Shown in pieces: positions 9,515 to 17,944 of a stretch of DNA of 64,000 nt; positions within the stretch are counted from its first letter, which is position 1; each line of letters begins with the position of its first letter. Made by a program: the position numbers and the translations under genes. A model generated the notes under the pieces. The model searched no databases and was not told where the DNA came from. It worked only from the letters and a program-made list of their open reading frames with translations. The stretch comes from Lacisediminihabitans sp040549465 (GTDB lineage: Bacteria > Actinomycetota > Actinomycetes > Actinomycetales > Microbacteriaceae): contig NZ_JBEPTL010000020.1 of NCBI RefSeq assembly GCF_040549465.1, positions 1 to 64,000 of the forward strand. Direction: 5' to 3'.

Positions 9515-9879
9515 GGGCACCCCTTGTTGTGTTCGTAATATGTCGAGCCACGATGAATGTTGATACGGGAGGTTAATACTGGCACAGGCACCAAACCCCG
9601 GAACCCAGAGGTTATCTCTTCCAATATCAATTAATTAAAGGATTAACACTCTTAACCGCTGTGGGAACTGTGAATAACTTCGAAAGGACCAATCGTGGGC
9701 GGGGAACTACAACGGTGTGAGATGTGCGCAGGCTGTGGCATCCGAGGCCGATAACTCCTGCAGTTCGAACGACGGGCACCGTCGATTCCACAGGCCCCTC
9801 GGCGAGTCCCACATGTCACCTCGGCGTTTTCCACAGTTATCCACAAGTTATGCACATGTAGAGACCGCGCTGTCTACCA
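9515..9879. other. dnaA-dnaN intergenic region, probable oriC
   Basis: A 365-base gap without genes. It holds a perfect DnaA box TTATCCACA (9837-9845) flanked at near-helical spacing by TTTTCCACA (9827-9835) and TTATGCACA (9848-9856), each with one mismatch. TGTGAATAA (9669-9677) is a minus-strand box with one mismatch. An AT-rich stretch at about 9611-9658, including ATTAATTAAAGGATTAA, stands out against the GC-rich genome and is a natural candidate unwinding element. The dnaN promoter must also lie here. Confidence 0.85.
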
Positions 9880-11313
9880 CTAGTCCTTGTTGTAGCGATG
9901 GTTCTGCTTGATGCGACTGGTGAGCTCGGTGACCTGGTTATAGATGGACCGACGCTCCTTCATAAGCTCGCTGATCTTCTTGTTCGCGTACATCACGGTG
10001 GTGTGGTCGCGGTTGCCGAACAGCTGTCCGATTTTAGGAAGCGACAGGTTCGTCATCTCACGACAGAGATACATCGCAATCTGTCTGGCAGTGGCTACAG
10101 CCTGTGAGCGAGAGGAGCCGTAGAGGTCGTCGACGGTGAGTTTGAAGTAGTCGGCGGTGTGATTGATGATGTCGACCGGAGAGATCACGTTGTCGTCGTC
10201 GAGGGTGATCAGGTCTTTGAGCACTGTCTGCACCAGGGCCATGTCGACTGGCGTGCGGTTGAGGCTCGCGAAGGCGGTGACCCTGATGAGGGTTCCCTCG
10301 AGTTCGCGAATGTTCGAGGACACCTTCGTCGCCATATATTCGAGGATCTCCGCGCTCACCTGGAGCTTCTCGCTCTGTGCCTTCTTACGGAGGATGGCGA
10401 TGCGGGTTTCGAGGTCGGGTGCCTGCACGTCGGTGATGAGGCCCCATTCGAACCGTGACCGCATCCGGTCCTCAAATCCGGTGAGTGCTTTCGGAGGCAG
10501 GTCGCTGGTGATGACGACCTGCTTGTTGTGATCGTGCAGGGTATTGAAGGTGTGGAAGAACGCCTCCTGGGTTTCGACGGCTCGCTGCAGAAACTGGATG
10601 TCGTCGATCAGGAGGATGTCGATCTCGCGGTAACGCGCCTGGAAGACGGACGCTCTATTGTTGGCGATCGAGTTGATGAAGTCGTTGGTGAATTCCTCCG
10701 AGCTCACATAGCGCACCCGGATGCCCGGATAGAGGCTCTCGGCGTAATGACCGATCGCGTGGAGGAGGTGAGTCTTGCCGAGTCCGGAGTCACCATAGAT
10801 GAAGAGGGGGTTGTAGGCCTTCGCTGGTGCCTCGGCCACAGCGACAGCCGCGGCATGCGCAAACCTGTTGGATCCGCCAATGACGAAGTTGTCGAAGTTG
10901 TATTTCGGGTTGAGCCGGGAGTCTGCTCGGCGCGGGTTGGTGGTGATCGCGGCATCCGACTGCGCGGGCGTCGGCGCGGGCTTTTCGATGTAGGGCTGTT
11001 CGATCGTCGATTCACTCGGTTCCCTCAACGAATCGTGAGTGATCTCGGGATTGACCACGATGGCGAAGTTGCTCACCGAGTGGTCTTCGTCCAGGGCGGT
11101 GATCGCATTGAGGAGGGGGAGACGGATGCGCTGCTCCAGCATTCCGCGGGTGAGGTCGTTCGGTACCTCGAGATAGAGGGTGCCGGCCATGACGCCCTTG
11201 GGCTCCACCAGGCTGAGGAATCCCTGCAATTGCGGGGTAATTCGCTCATCGTCGCGCAGACTCGACAACACAGAATGCCAGATATCCTGGGTTGGATCCG
11301 TGGTTTCAGTCAT
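9880..11313 (-). CDS. dnaA: Chromosomal replication initiator protein DnaA
   Basis: 477 residues. Domain I is N-terminal (1-85), the linker is short, the AAA+ domain has Walker A GDSGLGKTHLLHAIGHYA and Walker B ILLIDDIQFL, and the C-terminal DNA-binding domain carries the DnaA signature CREMTNLSLPKIGQLFGNRD with HTTVMYA. It binds DnaA boxes, melts oriC and recruits the helicase. Boxes on both sides of the gene suggest autoregulation as well as origin function. ATG start. Confidence 0.98.
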   Translation of the reverse strand: MTETTDPTQDIWHSVLSSLRDDERITPQLQGFLSLVEPKGVMAGTLYLEVPNDLTRGMLEQRIRLPLLNAITALDEDHSVSNFAIVVNPEITHDSLREPSESTIEQPYIEKPAPTPAQSDAAITTNPRRADSRLNPKYNFDNFVIGGSNRFAHAAAVAVAEAPAKAYNPLFIYGDSGLGKTHLLHAIGHYAESLYPGIRVRYVSSEEFTNDFINSIANNRASVFQARYREIDILLIDDIQFLQRAVETQEAFFHTFNTLHDHNKQVVITSDLPPKALTGFEDRMRSRFEWGLITDVQAPDLETRIAILRKKAQSEKLQVSAEILEYMATKVSSNIRELEGTLIRVTAFASLNRTPVDMALVQTVLKDLITLDDDNVISPVDIINHTADYFKLTVDDLYGSSRSQAVATARQIAMYLCREMTNLSLPKIGQLFGNRDHTTVMYANKKISELMKERRSIYNQVTELTSRIKQNHRYNKD

Positions 11314-11589
11314 TCTTGCCTCGCAACATCTCGGGATAGTTATTCACAGGGTTATCCACCGTCTGTGCAGTCCCACCACCTTAGTTTGTGACGGCATGTC
11401 GCTGCCACGCCTGAATGGAATGGATGTGGATAATGCCGACATCCGCTCCAGAGTTTGACCGCAGGCGTTTAAGACCGTATTTTTAATCAGTTGACTTCGG
11501 CCTTGACGGCCAACCTTCACTTCCCTGGCTTCCAGTGCTCTGTCTCGTTGAGCTGGCCTTGCGGAGTTCCAACACGTGGAGATCAAATC
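11314..11589. other. dnaA-rpmH divergent intergenic region with DnaA boxes
   Basis: The 276-base divergent region holds DnaA boxes TTATTCACA (11340-11348), TTATCCACC (11352-11360) and a perfect minus-strand box TGTGGATAA (11425-11433). These lie 27 to 120 bases upstream of dnaA and could serve the origin or DnaA autorepression. The rpmH promoter (below) is on its right side. Confidence 0.75.
11455..11483 (+). promoter_or_regulatory. Probable rpmH promoter
   Basis: TTGACC (11455-11460), a 17-base spacer and TATTTT (11478-11483) form a good housekeeping-type promoter pointing to rpmH, whose start is 107 bases further on. A leader of about 100 bases would result. Confidence 0.55.
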
Positions 11590-11727
11590 ATGAGCAAGAG
11601 AACTTTTCAGCCGAACAACAGGCGTCGTGCCAAGGTGCACGGATTCCGTCTGAGAATGCGTACCCGCGCCGGTCGTGCCATCCTGGGTGCGCGTCGTCGT
11701 AAGGGACGCACCGAACTCTCCGCATAA
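11590..11727 (+). CDS. rpmH: 50S ribosomal protein L34
   Basis: 45 residues, highly basic (MSKRTFQPNNRRRAKVHGFR then the conserved RMRTRAGRAIL and ARRRKGRTELSA). The ATG at 11590 is chosen because GGAG lies eight bases upstream and the protein then has the standard L34 length. It starts the conserved rpmH-rnpA-yidD-yidC-jag-rsmG block. Confidence 0.97.
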   Translation: MSKRTFQPNNRRRAKVHGFRLRMRTRAGRAILGARRRKGRTELSA

Positions 11728-11736
11728 CCGCCGTCG

Positions 11737-12078
11737 GTGTTGGCCAAAGCCAACCGGCTCGTCCGGGCGGATGATTACCGCCGTCTTGTGCGCCGGGGTC
11801 GCCGGATCTCCACGGAACACGCGGTCGTGTATGTGATGCACACGGATTCGCTCGAGCAGGCTCGCTTCGGCTTCATCGTCTCGAAGAGCGTGGGGGTGGC
11901 CGTGAAACGCAACCTGGTGAGACGTCGTCTGAAAGCCGTCAGCCACGAGTCGCTTTCGAGTGTCGCTCCCGGCACAGACATCGTGATCAGGGCATTGCCA
12001 GGCGCAGCGCAGGCTAGCTGGGTTATTCTGCGTTCTGAGATTTCCGATGCTGTAGGCAGGGGTGTGACGCGAGCATGA
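11737..12078 (+). CDS. rnpA: Ribonuclease P protein component
   Basis: 113 residues, the protein partner of the RNase P ribozyme, which trims the 5' ends of tRNA precursors. The family signature RNR region reads VAVKRNLVRRRLK. GTG start ten bases after rpmH. Its last four bases overlap the start of yidD (ATGA). Confidence 0.95.
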   Translation: MLAKANRLVRADDYRRLVRRGRRISTEHAVVYVMHTDSLEQARFGFIVSKSVGVAVKRNLVRRRLKAVSHESLSSVAPGTDIVIRALPGAAQASWVILRSEISDAVGRGVTRA

Positions 12079-12386
12079 ATCATGTTCTTGCGTTCATCTT
12101 TCTTCTTCCCCGCAACATCAGCGTCTTGATCCTGCGGCTCTACCGTGCAGTCATCTCCCCGCTTTACGGCGATGTCTGCCGTTATTACCCCTCGTGTTCG
12201 TCGTACACAATGCAGGCGATCCAGCAGTACGGGCTGATCCGCGGTAGCTGGCTCGGCATCCGCAGAATCGCTCGCTGTCATCCGTGGGCCGCCGGTGGCG
12301 TCGACGATGTTCCACCGCGAGTAGTGCAGAGGTACGCGATCACGCGTTTCGGTTTTGTTGTATCCAATGGCCACGGAAAGGTCTGA
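12075..12386 (+). CDS. yidD: Membrane protein insertion efficiency factor YidD
   Basis: 103 residues. The conserved core LYRAVISPLYGDVCRYYPSCSSY with the CRYYPSCS cysteines and the later RIARCHPWAAGG motif are present. The family assists YidC-dependent membrane insertion, and the gene sits directly before yidC. It overlaps rnpA by four bases. The C-terminal tail (QRYAITRFGFVVSNGHGKV) is slightly longer than the minimal family. Confidence 0.94.
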   Translation: MNHVLAFIFLLPRNISVLILRLYRAVISPLYGDVCRYYPSCSSYTMQAIQQYGLIRGSWLGIRRIARCHPWAAGGVDDVPPRVVQRYAITRFGFVVSNGHGKV

Positions 12387-12394
12387 TCCCCGGC

Positions 12395-13372
12395 ATGGAC
12401 ATCCCCATCATCAATACGATTCTCTGGCCCATCAAATGGGTCGTTGAACTCCTTCTTGTCGGATGGCACTGGCTGTGGTCCTTCCTGGGACTCGATCCCA
12501 ACGCCGGCCTGACCTGGGTGCTGTCCATCGTCGGCCTCGTTCTCGTCATCCGCGCCGCACTCATCCCGATCTTCGTTCGTCAAATCAAGAGCCAGCGGCG
12601 AATGCTCGAGGTCGCACCACAGCTCAAGAAGATCCAGGACAAGTACAAGGGCAAGAAAGACCAGTTCTCGCGCGAGGCGATGTCGCGCGAGACCATGGAG
12701 CTTTATAAAAAGACCGGTACGAACCCACTGAGTTCCTGTCTGCCTCTGCTCATTCAGATGCCGATCTTCTTCAGTTTGTTCTCGGTGTTGAGCACAGCCC
12801 AGGGATATCAGAAGACCCATCACGCGGGTGTGGGGCTACTCAACGGGCCACTCTCCGAATCCTTCGGTAGCGCATCACTCTTCGGCGTAGCCCCACTGCA
12901 TGAGAGTTTCTCCACCGGCGTCGGCGTCGTCAAGGTCATCGCGGTGATCATGGTCATCCTGATGACCGGTTCGCAGTTCATCACCCAGCTGCAGATCATG
13001 TCGAAGAACCAGTCAGCAGAGATGAAGGCGAGCCCAAGCTACAAGCAGCAGCGCATCCTGCTGTACATCCTCCCGTTCGTGTTCCTGTTCTCCGGCTTCA
13101 CCTTCCCTCTCGGCGTGATGTTCTACTGGCTCGTCTCCAACTTCTGGACGATGGGACAGCAGTTCCTGGTGATCAGGAATATGCCGACACCCGGTAGTGA
13201 GGCGGCCCTCGCTCGTGAGACACGCATGGCGAAGAGAGCTCAGCGCCGCGGAATCACGATTATCGAGGATGGTCCTGACGAGGAGATCGAGCAGCCGAAG
13301 ATCACCACGCAGCGAGTTCAGCCCGTGAATGCGAAGAACCGCAACAAAAAGAAGACCAGCGGTAAGAAGTAG
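12395..13372 (+). CDS. yidC: Membrane protein insertase YidC
   Basis: 325 residues, Oxa1/YidC insertase. There is an N-terminal membrane segment (about 37-57), then the cytoplasmic basic loop (RQIKSQRRMLEVAPQLKKIQ) and further membrane segments including CLPLLIQMPIFFSLF and FPLGVMFYWLVSNFWTM. The tail is basic (KKKTSGKK). Like other Gram-positive forms it lacks the large periplasmic domain. The ATG at 12395, nine bases after the yidD stop, is preferred over upstream in-frame starts that would run into yidD. Confidence 0.95.
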   Translation: MDIPIINTILWPIKWVVELLLVGWHWLWSFLGLDPNAGLTWVLSIVGLVLVIRAALIPIFVRQIKSQRRMLEVAPQLKKIQDKYKGKKDQFSREAMSRETMELYKKTGTNPLSSCLPLLIQMPIFFSLFSVLSTAQGYQKTHHAGVGLLNGPLSESFGSASLFGVAPLHESFSTGVGVVKVIAVIMVILMTGSQFITQLQIMSKNQSAEMKASPSYKQQRILLYILPFVFLFSGFTFPLGVMFYWLVSNFWTMGQQFLVIRNMPTPGSEAALARETRMAKRAQRRGITIIEDGPDEEIEQPKITTQRVQPVNAKNRNKKKTSGKK

Positions 13373-13417
13373 CGCGTTGCTCGACTCCCCAAATTCCCCC
13401 AAGAAAGAGAGATTCCC

Positions 13418-14005
13418 GTGGCAGAGACGACTCCGGCCGTAGAGAATATAGAAACGACCGAGACCGCAGAAGAGAACCTAACCGCGGAGGACGCGCAGTC
13501 AGCCGGCGACGCGCAGAACGGCAGTGACGCCCAGTCTGTTCGCACGGTCAGTCAGCTCGAAGAAGAGGGCGACATCGCCGCCGACTACATCGAGGAGTTG
13601 CTCGACATCACCGATCTCGATGGAGACATCGACATCGACGCACGCGATGGTCGCGCATATCTGTCGGTCAACTCCAGCCAGGACAGCAACCTGCGCCTGC
13701 TCTCGAAGCCCGAAACGGTAAATGCGCTCCAGGAACTGACTCGAATCGCCGTCCAGGCAAAGACCGGCGTCTTCTCTCGCCTCATCCTCGACGTCGGCGG
13801 ATCGCGCCAGGCCCGCGAGGCTGAACTCGCCCTTCTGGTCGACCGCGCTATAGATCGGATCGAGGGTGGCGCGCAGTCCGCTGCTCTCCCCTCGATGTCA
13901 TCCTACGAGCGCAAGTTGGTCCACGACCTCGTCGCTGGCCGCGGTTTCGTTTCGGAATCCGAGGGCGAGGGTTCTGATCGCCACACCGTCATCAGCCGTT
14001 CCTAG
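13418..14005 (+). CDS. jag: Jag/KhpB-type R3H and KH domain RNA-binding protein
   Basis: 195 residues. The first 45 residues are acidic and low-complexity. A KH-like domain (about 50-125, DIDIDARDGRAYLSV) and an R3H domain (about 130-190, SYERKLVHDLVAGRGFVSESEGEGSDRHTVISRS region) follow. The family binds RNA and, with KhpA, affects cell division and envelope genes in Gram-positives. GTG start 45 bases after yidC with a GA-rich ribosome-binding site. The stop codon overlaps a parS site. Confidence 0.9.
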   Translation: MAETTPAVENIETTETAEENLTAEDAQSAGDAQNGSDAQSVRTVSQLEEEGDIAADYIEELLDITDLDGDIDIDARDGRAYLSVNSSQDSNLRLLSKPETVNALQELTRIAVQAKTGVFSRLILDVGGSRQAREAELALLVDRAIDRIEGGAQSAALPSMSSYERKLVHDLVAGRGFVSESEGEGSDRHTVISRS

Positions 14006-14019
14006 TTTCACGTGAAACA
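14004..14019. promoter_or_regulatory. parS centromere site 1
   Basis: AGTTTCACGTGAAACA matches the bacterial parS consensus at 15 of 16 positions, with the full 14-base palindrome GTTTCACGTGAAAC. It overlaps the stop of jag and lies five bases before the rsmG start. It is about 2.7 kb from dnaA, as expected for origin-proximal ParB loading sites. Confidence 0.93.
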
Positions 14020-14024
14020 TTTAC

Positions 14025-14669
14025 GTGCCTGATTCCGTGGTTCCTCCTGAGCTCGAAGCGGAGCCAGCCTCGGCATCCGATCTCTTCGGTGATCGCGTTG
14101 ATCTTGCCCGCTCCTTCGCCAACGAGCTTGCGGTGCGGGGAGAAGAGCTGGGCCTGATCGGCCCACTGGAAATCCCGCGCCTCTGGAACCGGCACATTCT
14201 CAACTGCGCTCTCGTCGCGCCCCTGTTGAGGCCTGGTCGCGTGGGAGACGTAGGCAGCGGCGCTGGTCTCCCCGGGGTGGTTTTGGCCATTGCGCGTCCT
14301 GACGTACAATTCGTCCTCATCGAGCCGATGGAGCGCCGTGTCGACTGGCTCACCGCAGAGGCTGCGCGACTGGGTCTGGCCAACGTCGAGGTTCTTCGCG
14401 CACGAGCCGAAGAGGCGAAGGTCTCGCCGAGGCTGGATCAGGTGACGGCTCGAGCGGTGAGCGCACTGTCGAAGCTGATCCCGCTCACTGTTCCGCTGGT
14501 GCGGTCCGGGGGCGAACTACTGTTTCTCAAAGGCGCAAGCGTGGGTGCCGAGATGGATGCCGCCGCTAAGGTCATCCGGCGTATGCACCTGACCGACGTG
14601 GAGATAGTGACCCTCGGTGAGGGCACTGTGCCGGATGTCACGAGGGTGTTTCGAGCTACAGTTGATTGA
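14025..14669 (+). CDS. rsmG: 16S rRNA (guanine527-N7)-methyltransferase RsmG
   Basis: 214 residues. The SAM-binding motif I reads GDVGSGAGLPGVVLAIARP, preceded by the family motif RLWNRHILNCALV. It methylates G527 of 16S rRNA; loss of function is known to give low-level streptomycin resistance. GTG start just after parS site 1. It is the usual companion of jag and parAB. Confidence 0.95.
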   Translation: MPDSVVPPELEAEPASASDLFGDRVDLARSFANELAVRGEELGLIGPLEIPRLWNRHILNCALVAPLLRPGRVGDVGSGAGLPGVVLAIARPDVQFVLIEPMERRVDWLTAEAARLGLANVEVLRARAEEAKVSPRLDQVTARAVSALSKLIPLTVPLVRSGGELLFLKGASVGAEMDAAAKVIRRMHLTDVEIVTLGEGTVPDVTRVFRATVD

Positions 14670-14797
14670 TCACTCTTAGCGCTGCGAAAGTCTAGCTCGA
14701 AGCGTTGGTCGAGTGTTCCGCGACGCCGTCGCCACTGTTGCCATACCCGCTGTGTAGTTATGTTGTGTACTTATGCCACCATCCTGGATATCAAGAA

Positions 14798-14813
14798 GGT
14801 TTCACGTGAAACA
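14798..14813. promoter_or_regulatory. parS centromere site 2, over the parA translation start
   Basis: GGTTTCACGTGAAACA matches the parS consensus at 15 of 16 positions. The site begins inside the AGAAGG ribosome-binding site (14794-14799) and covers the GTG start codon (14806-14808) of parA. ParB bound here could influence parAB expression as well as segregation. Confidence 0.93.
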
Positions 14814-15987
14814 TCCCGACCCCGAGGTCGACACGCCTGCCGTCGACGAGGTTTCTACGAGCGATCCCGAGGTTTCGGAATCAGAGGTCGTGGAGTCGGA
14901 GTCTGCGGATGTGGAGTCTGCGGTGCCGACTGTCGCCGAACCTGAGGCCGCGCCGGATGACACGACCGGGTCCGGTGAGGTCGAGCATGAAGCGCAAACT
15001 TCCGAATCAGACGGCGTTGGCTCAGATGACCCGGCCTTAGACGATGAGGAGCAGGACCTGGCAGATTCATCCGCCGGGAAAGCCAGCGTGCCGACGGCAG
15101 CCAAACCCTTCAAAGTCGATGACACTCCCCTGGCCCGTGAGCTCTCAGAGATCACTCGCCGCCGGCAGGCACTGGCGGCCGAAGCTCTGCCGCTCCCGGA
15201 GCAAACTCGCGTGTTCACCGTCGCCAACCAGAAGGGCGGCGTCGGCAAGACCACCACAACGGTGAATCTGGCGGCCGCGCTTGCTCGCAATGGGGCTCGC
15301 GTGCTCGTGATCGATCTCGATCCGCAGGGGAATGCATCCACAGCGCTAGGGATCGAGCACCGTTCGGACACGATCAGCGTGTATGACGTGATCATCAACG
15401 ACGAACCGATGAGCGGCGTCGTGCAGAAGAGTCCGGAATTCAACGCACTGTACTGCGTGCCGGCCACAATCCACCTCGCTGGCGCCGAGATCGAGTTGGT
15501 GTCGATGGTTGCCCGTGAGCAACGGCTCCGTACCTCACTCGAGCGATTCCTCGCCGAGAGCGAAGAACCTTTCCACTACGTATTCATCGATTGCCCCCCC
15601 TCGCTCGGACTCCTCACAATCAATGCTTTCGTGGCCGCCCAGGAGGTTCTCATCCCGATTCAGTGCGAGTACTACGCTCTCGAGGGGTTGAGCCAGCTGC
15701 TCAACAACATCCAGCTGATTGAGCGCCACCTGAATCCGGTGCTGAATGTGTCCACCATCCTGCTCACCATGTATGACGGACGCACCAACCTCGCCAATCA
15801 GGTCGCCCAGGACGTGCGCGATCATTTCCCCGACCAGGTGTTATCAACACTCATCCCCAGGTCGGTGCGAATTTCTGAAGCACCAAGCTATGGTCAGAGC
15901 GTAATCAGTTACGACACCAACTCTCCCGGGTCGCTTTCCTATCTCGAAGCGGCCGCGGAAATCGCACGACGAGGGGCACCACAGTAA
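14806..15987 (+). CDS. parA: Chromosome partitioning ATPase ParA
   Basis: 393 residues from the GTG at 14806, chosen because AGAAGG lies six bases upstream; an ATG at 14773 would add 11 residues but has no ribosome-binding site. An acidic, Ser/Glu-rich N-terminal extension (about 4-90) precedes the ATPase domain, whose deviant Walker A is KGGVGKTTTT (from residue 143), with Walker A' VIDLDPQGNAS and IDCPPSLG. ParA drives segregation of ParB-parS complexes. It overlaps parB by one base (TAATG). Confidence 0.95.
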   Translation: MKHPDPEVDTPAVDEVSTSDPEVSESEVVESESADVESAVPTVAEPEAAPDDTTGSGEVEHEAQTSESDGVGSDDPALDDEEQDLADSSAGKASVPTAAKPFKVDDTPLARELSEITRRRQALAAEALPLPEQTRVFTVANQKGGVGKTTTTVNLAAALARNGARVLVIDLDPQGNASTALGIEHRSDTISVYDVIINDEPMSGVVQKSPEFNALYCVPATIHLAGAEIELVSMVAREQRLRTSLERFLAESEEPFHYVFIDCPPSLGLLTINAFVAAQEVLIPIQCEYYALEGLSQLLNNIQLIERHLNPVLNVSTILLTMYDGRTNLANQVAQDVRDHFPDQVLSTLIPRSVRISEAPSYGQSVISYDTNSPGSLSYLEAAAEIARRGAPQ

Positions 15988-16937
15988 TGGCAGCACCGAA
16001 AAGAACCGGTCTCGGGCGGGGCATTGGCGCGCTCATTCCCAGCGACCAGGGCAGCTCCGAGCGACCAGTCGACGTCTTCTTCCCCTCGGCGAAAACTGCG
16101 GCGGAGGGCCTCGTAGCCGTTCCCGGCGCGCAACTGGCCAACCTCTCCCCCACGGACATCGTCCCGAACGCCGCCCAGCCGCGCAAGGAGTTCGTCAAAG
16201 AAGACCTCGACGAGCTGATCGATTCCATTCGCGAGGTGGGCGTTCTCCAACCGATCGTGGTGCGTCCAATCCTGGGCGCCGCTGTGGGTGAACCCCGCTA
16301 CGAGCTGGTCATGGGTGAGCGTCGACTTCGGGCGAGCATGAGTCTCGGCCTGACGACCATCCCCGCCGTCATTAAGAACACCGCCGATGAGGCGATGCTG
16401 CGCGATGCCCTGCTGGAGAACCTGCACCGCGCGAACCTGAACCCGCTGGAGGAGGCTTCCGCGTACCAGCAGCTCCTCGCCGACTTCGGCATTACCCAGG
16501 ATGAACTGGCCGGCAGGATCGGGCGCTCGCGTCCGCAGATCACCAACACCCTCCGCCTGCTGCGCCTGCCGACCGCGATTCAGAACCGCGTTGCGGCCGG
16601 CGTACTAAGCGCAGGACACGCTCGCGCCATCCTCTCGGCTGGTGACGAGGCGACCATGGAGCGCCTCGCCGACAAAATTGTCAACGAAGATCTCTCCGTG
16701 CGTGCCGCGGAAGCAGCCGCAGGGCTGGTGAGCACGAAGCCGGCCAAATCCGCCAAACCGAGCGCGGGAAAACGCCAGGGACAGCTGGATGAGATCGCCG
16801 AACGTCTGGGCGACCGCCTCAATACGCGGGTGAAGGTGAGCCTCGGCTCCAACAAGGGCACTATCGTGATCGACTTCGCGACCGTGGCAGACCTCAATCG
16901 CATTCTCGCCGAGCTCAACGAGCCCGGTTTCGGCTGA
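15987..16937 (+). CDS. parB: Chromosome partitioning protein ParB
   Basis: 316 residues. The conserved N-terminal ParA-contact region is KRTGLGRGIGALIP. The CTPase/ParB fold has PRKEF and GERRLRAS, and the helix-turn-helix reads TQDELAGRIGRSRPQITNTLRLL. A C-terminal dimerisation domain follows a short Lys/Ala linker. It binds the two parS sites seen at 14.0 and 14.8 kb. It ends flush against the convergent ddl gene with no terminator space. Confidence 0.96.
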   Translation: MAAPKRTGLGRGIGALIPSDQGSSERPVDVFFPSAKTAAEGLVAVPGAQLANLSPTDIVPNAAQPRKEFVKEDLDELIDSIREVGVLQPIVVRPILGAAVGEPRYELVMGERRLRASMSLGLTTIPAVIKNTADEAMLRDALLENLHRANLNPLEEASAYQQLLADFGITQDELAGRIGRSRPQITNTLRLLRLPTAIQNRVAAGVLSAGHARAILSAGDEATMERLADKIVNEDLSVRAAEAAAGLVSTKPAKSAKPSAGKRQGQLDEIAERLGDRLNTRVKVSLGSNKGTIVIDFATVADLNRILAELNEPGFG

Positions 16938-17900
16938 TCAGGCGCGACTTTCCTTGATGGCAGCTTCGGCAAGAGCAGAGTAGACCCAGCCGAGATCGTG
17001 TCCGGCTGCCTCGAGAGCCTGCGGCAGTAATGAGGTCTCGGTGAGCCCTGGAAGGACGTTGGCCTCAAGGAACCATGGTGTTCCCGCTCCGTCGACGATC
17101 ATGTCCACGCGCGAGAGGTGACGTAGCCCGAGCGCGCGATGTGCCTGAAGCGCGACCTCCGCCGCGCGAGCGCTTATCTCTTCGCTCAGTCGCGCAGGAG
17201 TGTAGAAGCGTGTCTCCCCTGCGTTATAGCGGGCCTCGAAGCTGTACACGCCTGACAACGGCTGGATCTCCACCGCGGGTAGCGCGACGGGGCCGTCGCC
17301 GCTGTCGATAATGCCGACAGCGATCTCGGTGCCGACGATGCGCTGTTCGATCAGGGCTACATCGCAGTAGGTGTAGGCCTCCACCATGGCGCGAGGAAGA
17401 TCGTCTCGATCGTCGACGAGAGTGACGCCCTGAGCTGATCCACCCTGGGCCGGCTTGACCACAAGCGGCACCGGTAGTTCGTTGGTGAGGCTGTCGAGAA
17501 CGCTGGTCGCTCCGAGTTCGCGGAAAGCATCCCTTGACAGGGTGATCGATCGCGGAGTGGCGACACCAGCGCGCCCGACGAGGACCTTCGCGGTCGGCTT
17601 GTCCCAGGCGAGCCGCGCCGCATCGGAGGTCGATCCGACGTAGGGGATGCCGATGAAGTCGAGCAGACCGCGCAGGGCGCCATCCTCGCCGCTTGCGCCG
17701 TGGAGGGCCGGCCACACTACGTCGGGACGTGTTTCGGTGAGATAGGCCAGTAGCGCGGCGTCCGGATCTTTCAGCACGACGGTGATTCCGTGCTGCTGGA
17801 GGCTGTCGGCGACGCGGCGGCCGGAGCGCAGGGAGACATCGCGCTCGTGCGAGATACCGCCAGCGAGCACGACAACCGTGCGGTGGGTGAATTCATTCAT
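16938..17900 (-). CDS. ddl: D-alanine--D-alanine ligase family protein
   Basis: 320 residues, ATP-grasp enzyme joining two D-Ala for peptidoglycan. Motifs seen: VVVLAGGISHERDVSLRSG (N-terminal), HGASGEDG, the ATP-grasp lysine and glycine-rich loop VVKPAQGGSAQGV, and the Mg-binding end FLEANVLPGLTETSLLPQ. The usual HGxxGEDG reads HGASGEDG. A paralogue elsewhere is possible, so this copy might be a second Ddl-like ligase. It is convergent with parB and abuts its stop. Confidence 0.88.
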   Translation of the reverse strand: MNEFTHRTVVVLAGGISHERDVSLRSGRRVADSLQQHGITVVLKDPDAALLAYLTETRPDVVWPALHGASGEDGALRGLLDFIGIPYVGSTSDAARLAWDKPTAKVLVGRAGVATPRSITLSRDAFRELGATSVLDSLTNELPVPLVVKPAQGGSAQGVTLVDDRDDLPRAMVEAYTYCDVALIEQRIVGTEIAVGIIDSGDGPVALPAVEIQPLSGVYSFEARYNAGETRFYTPARLSEEISARAAEVALQAHRALGLRHLSRVDMIVDGAGTPWFLEANVLPGLTETSLLPQALEAAGHDLGWVYSALAEAAIKESRA

Positions 17901-17944
17901 TGTCAGCCGTCTCTCTTGAACCGGGAAAAATGCTGCTCAGTTGG

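Noticed and set aside
9747..9754. GCCGATAA, a perfect sigma28 -10 box in the origin region
   Set aside because: No TAAA/TAAC at the required 15-base distance and no flagellar gene follows.
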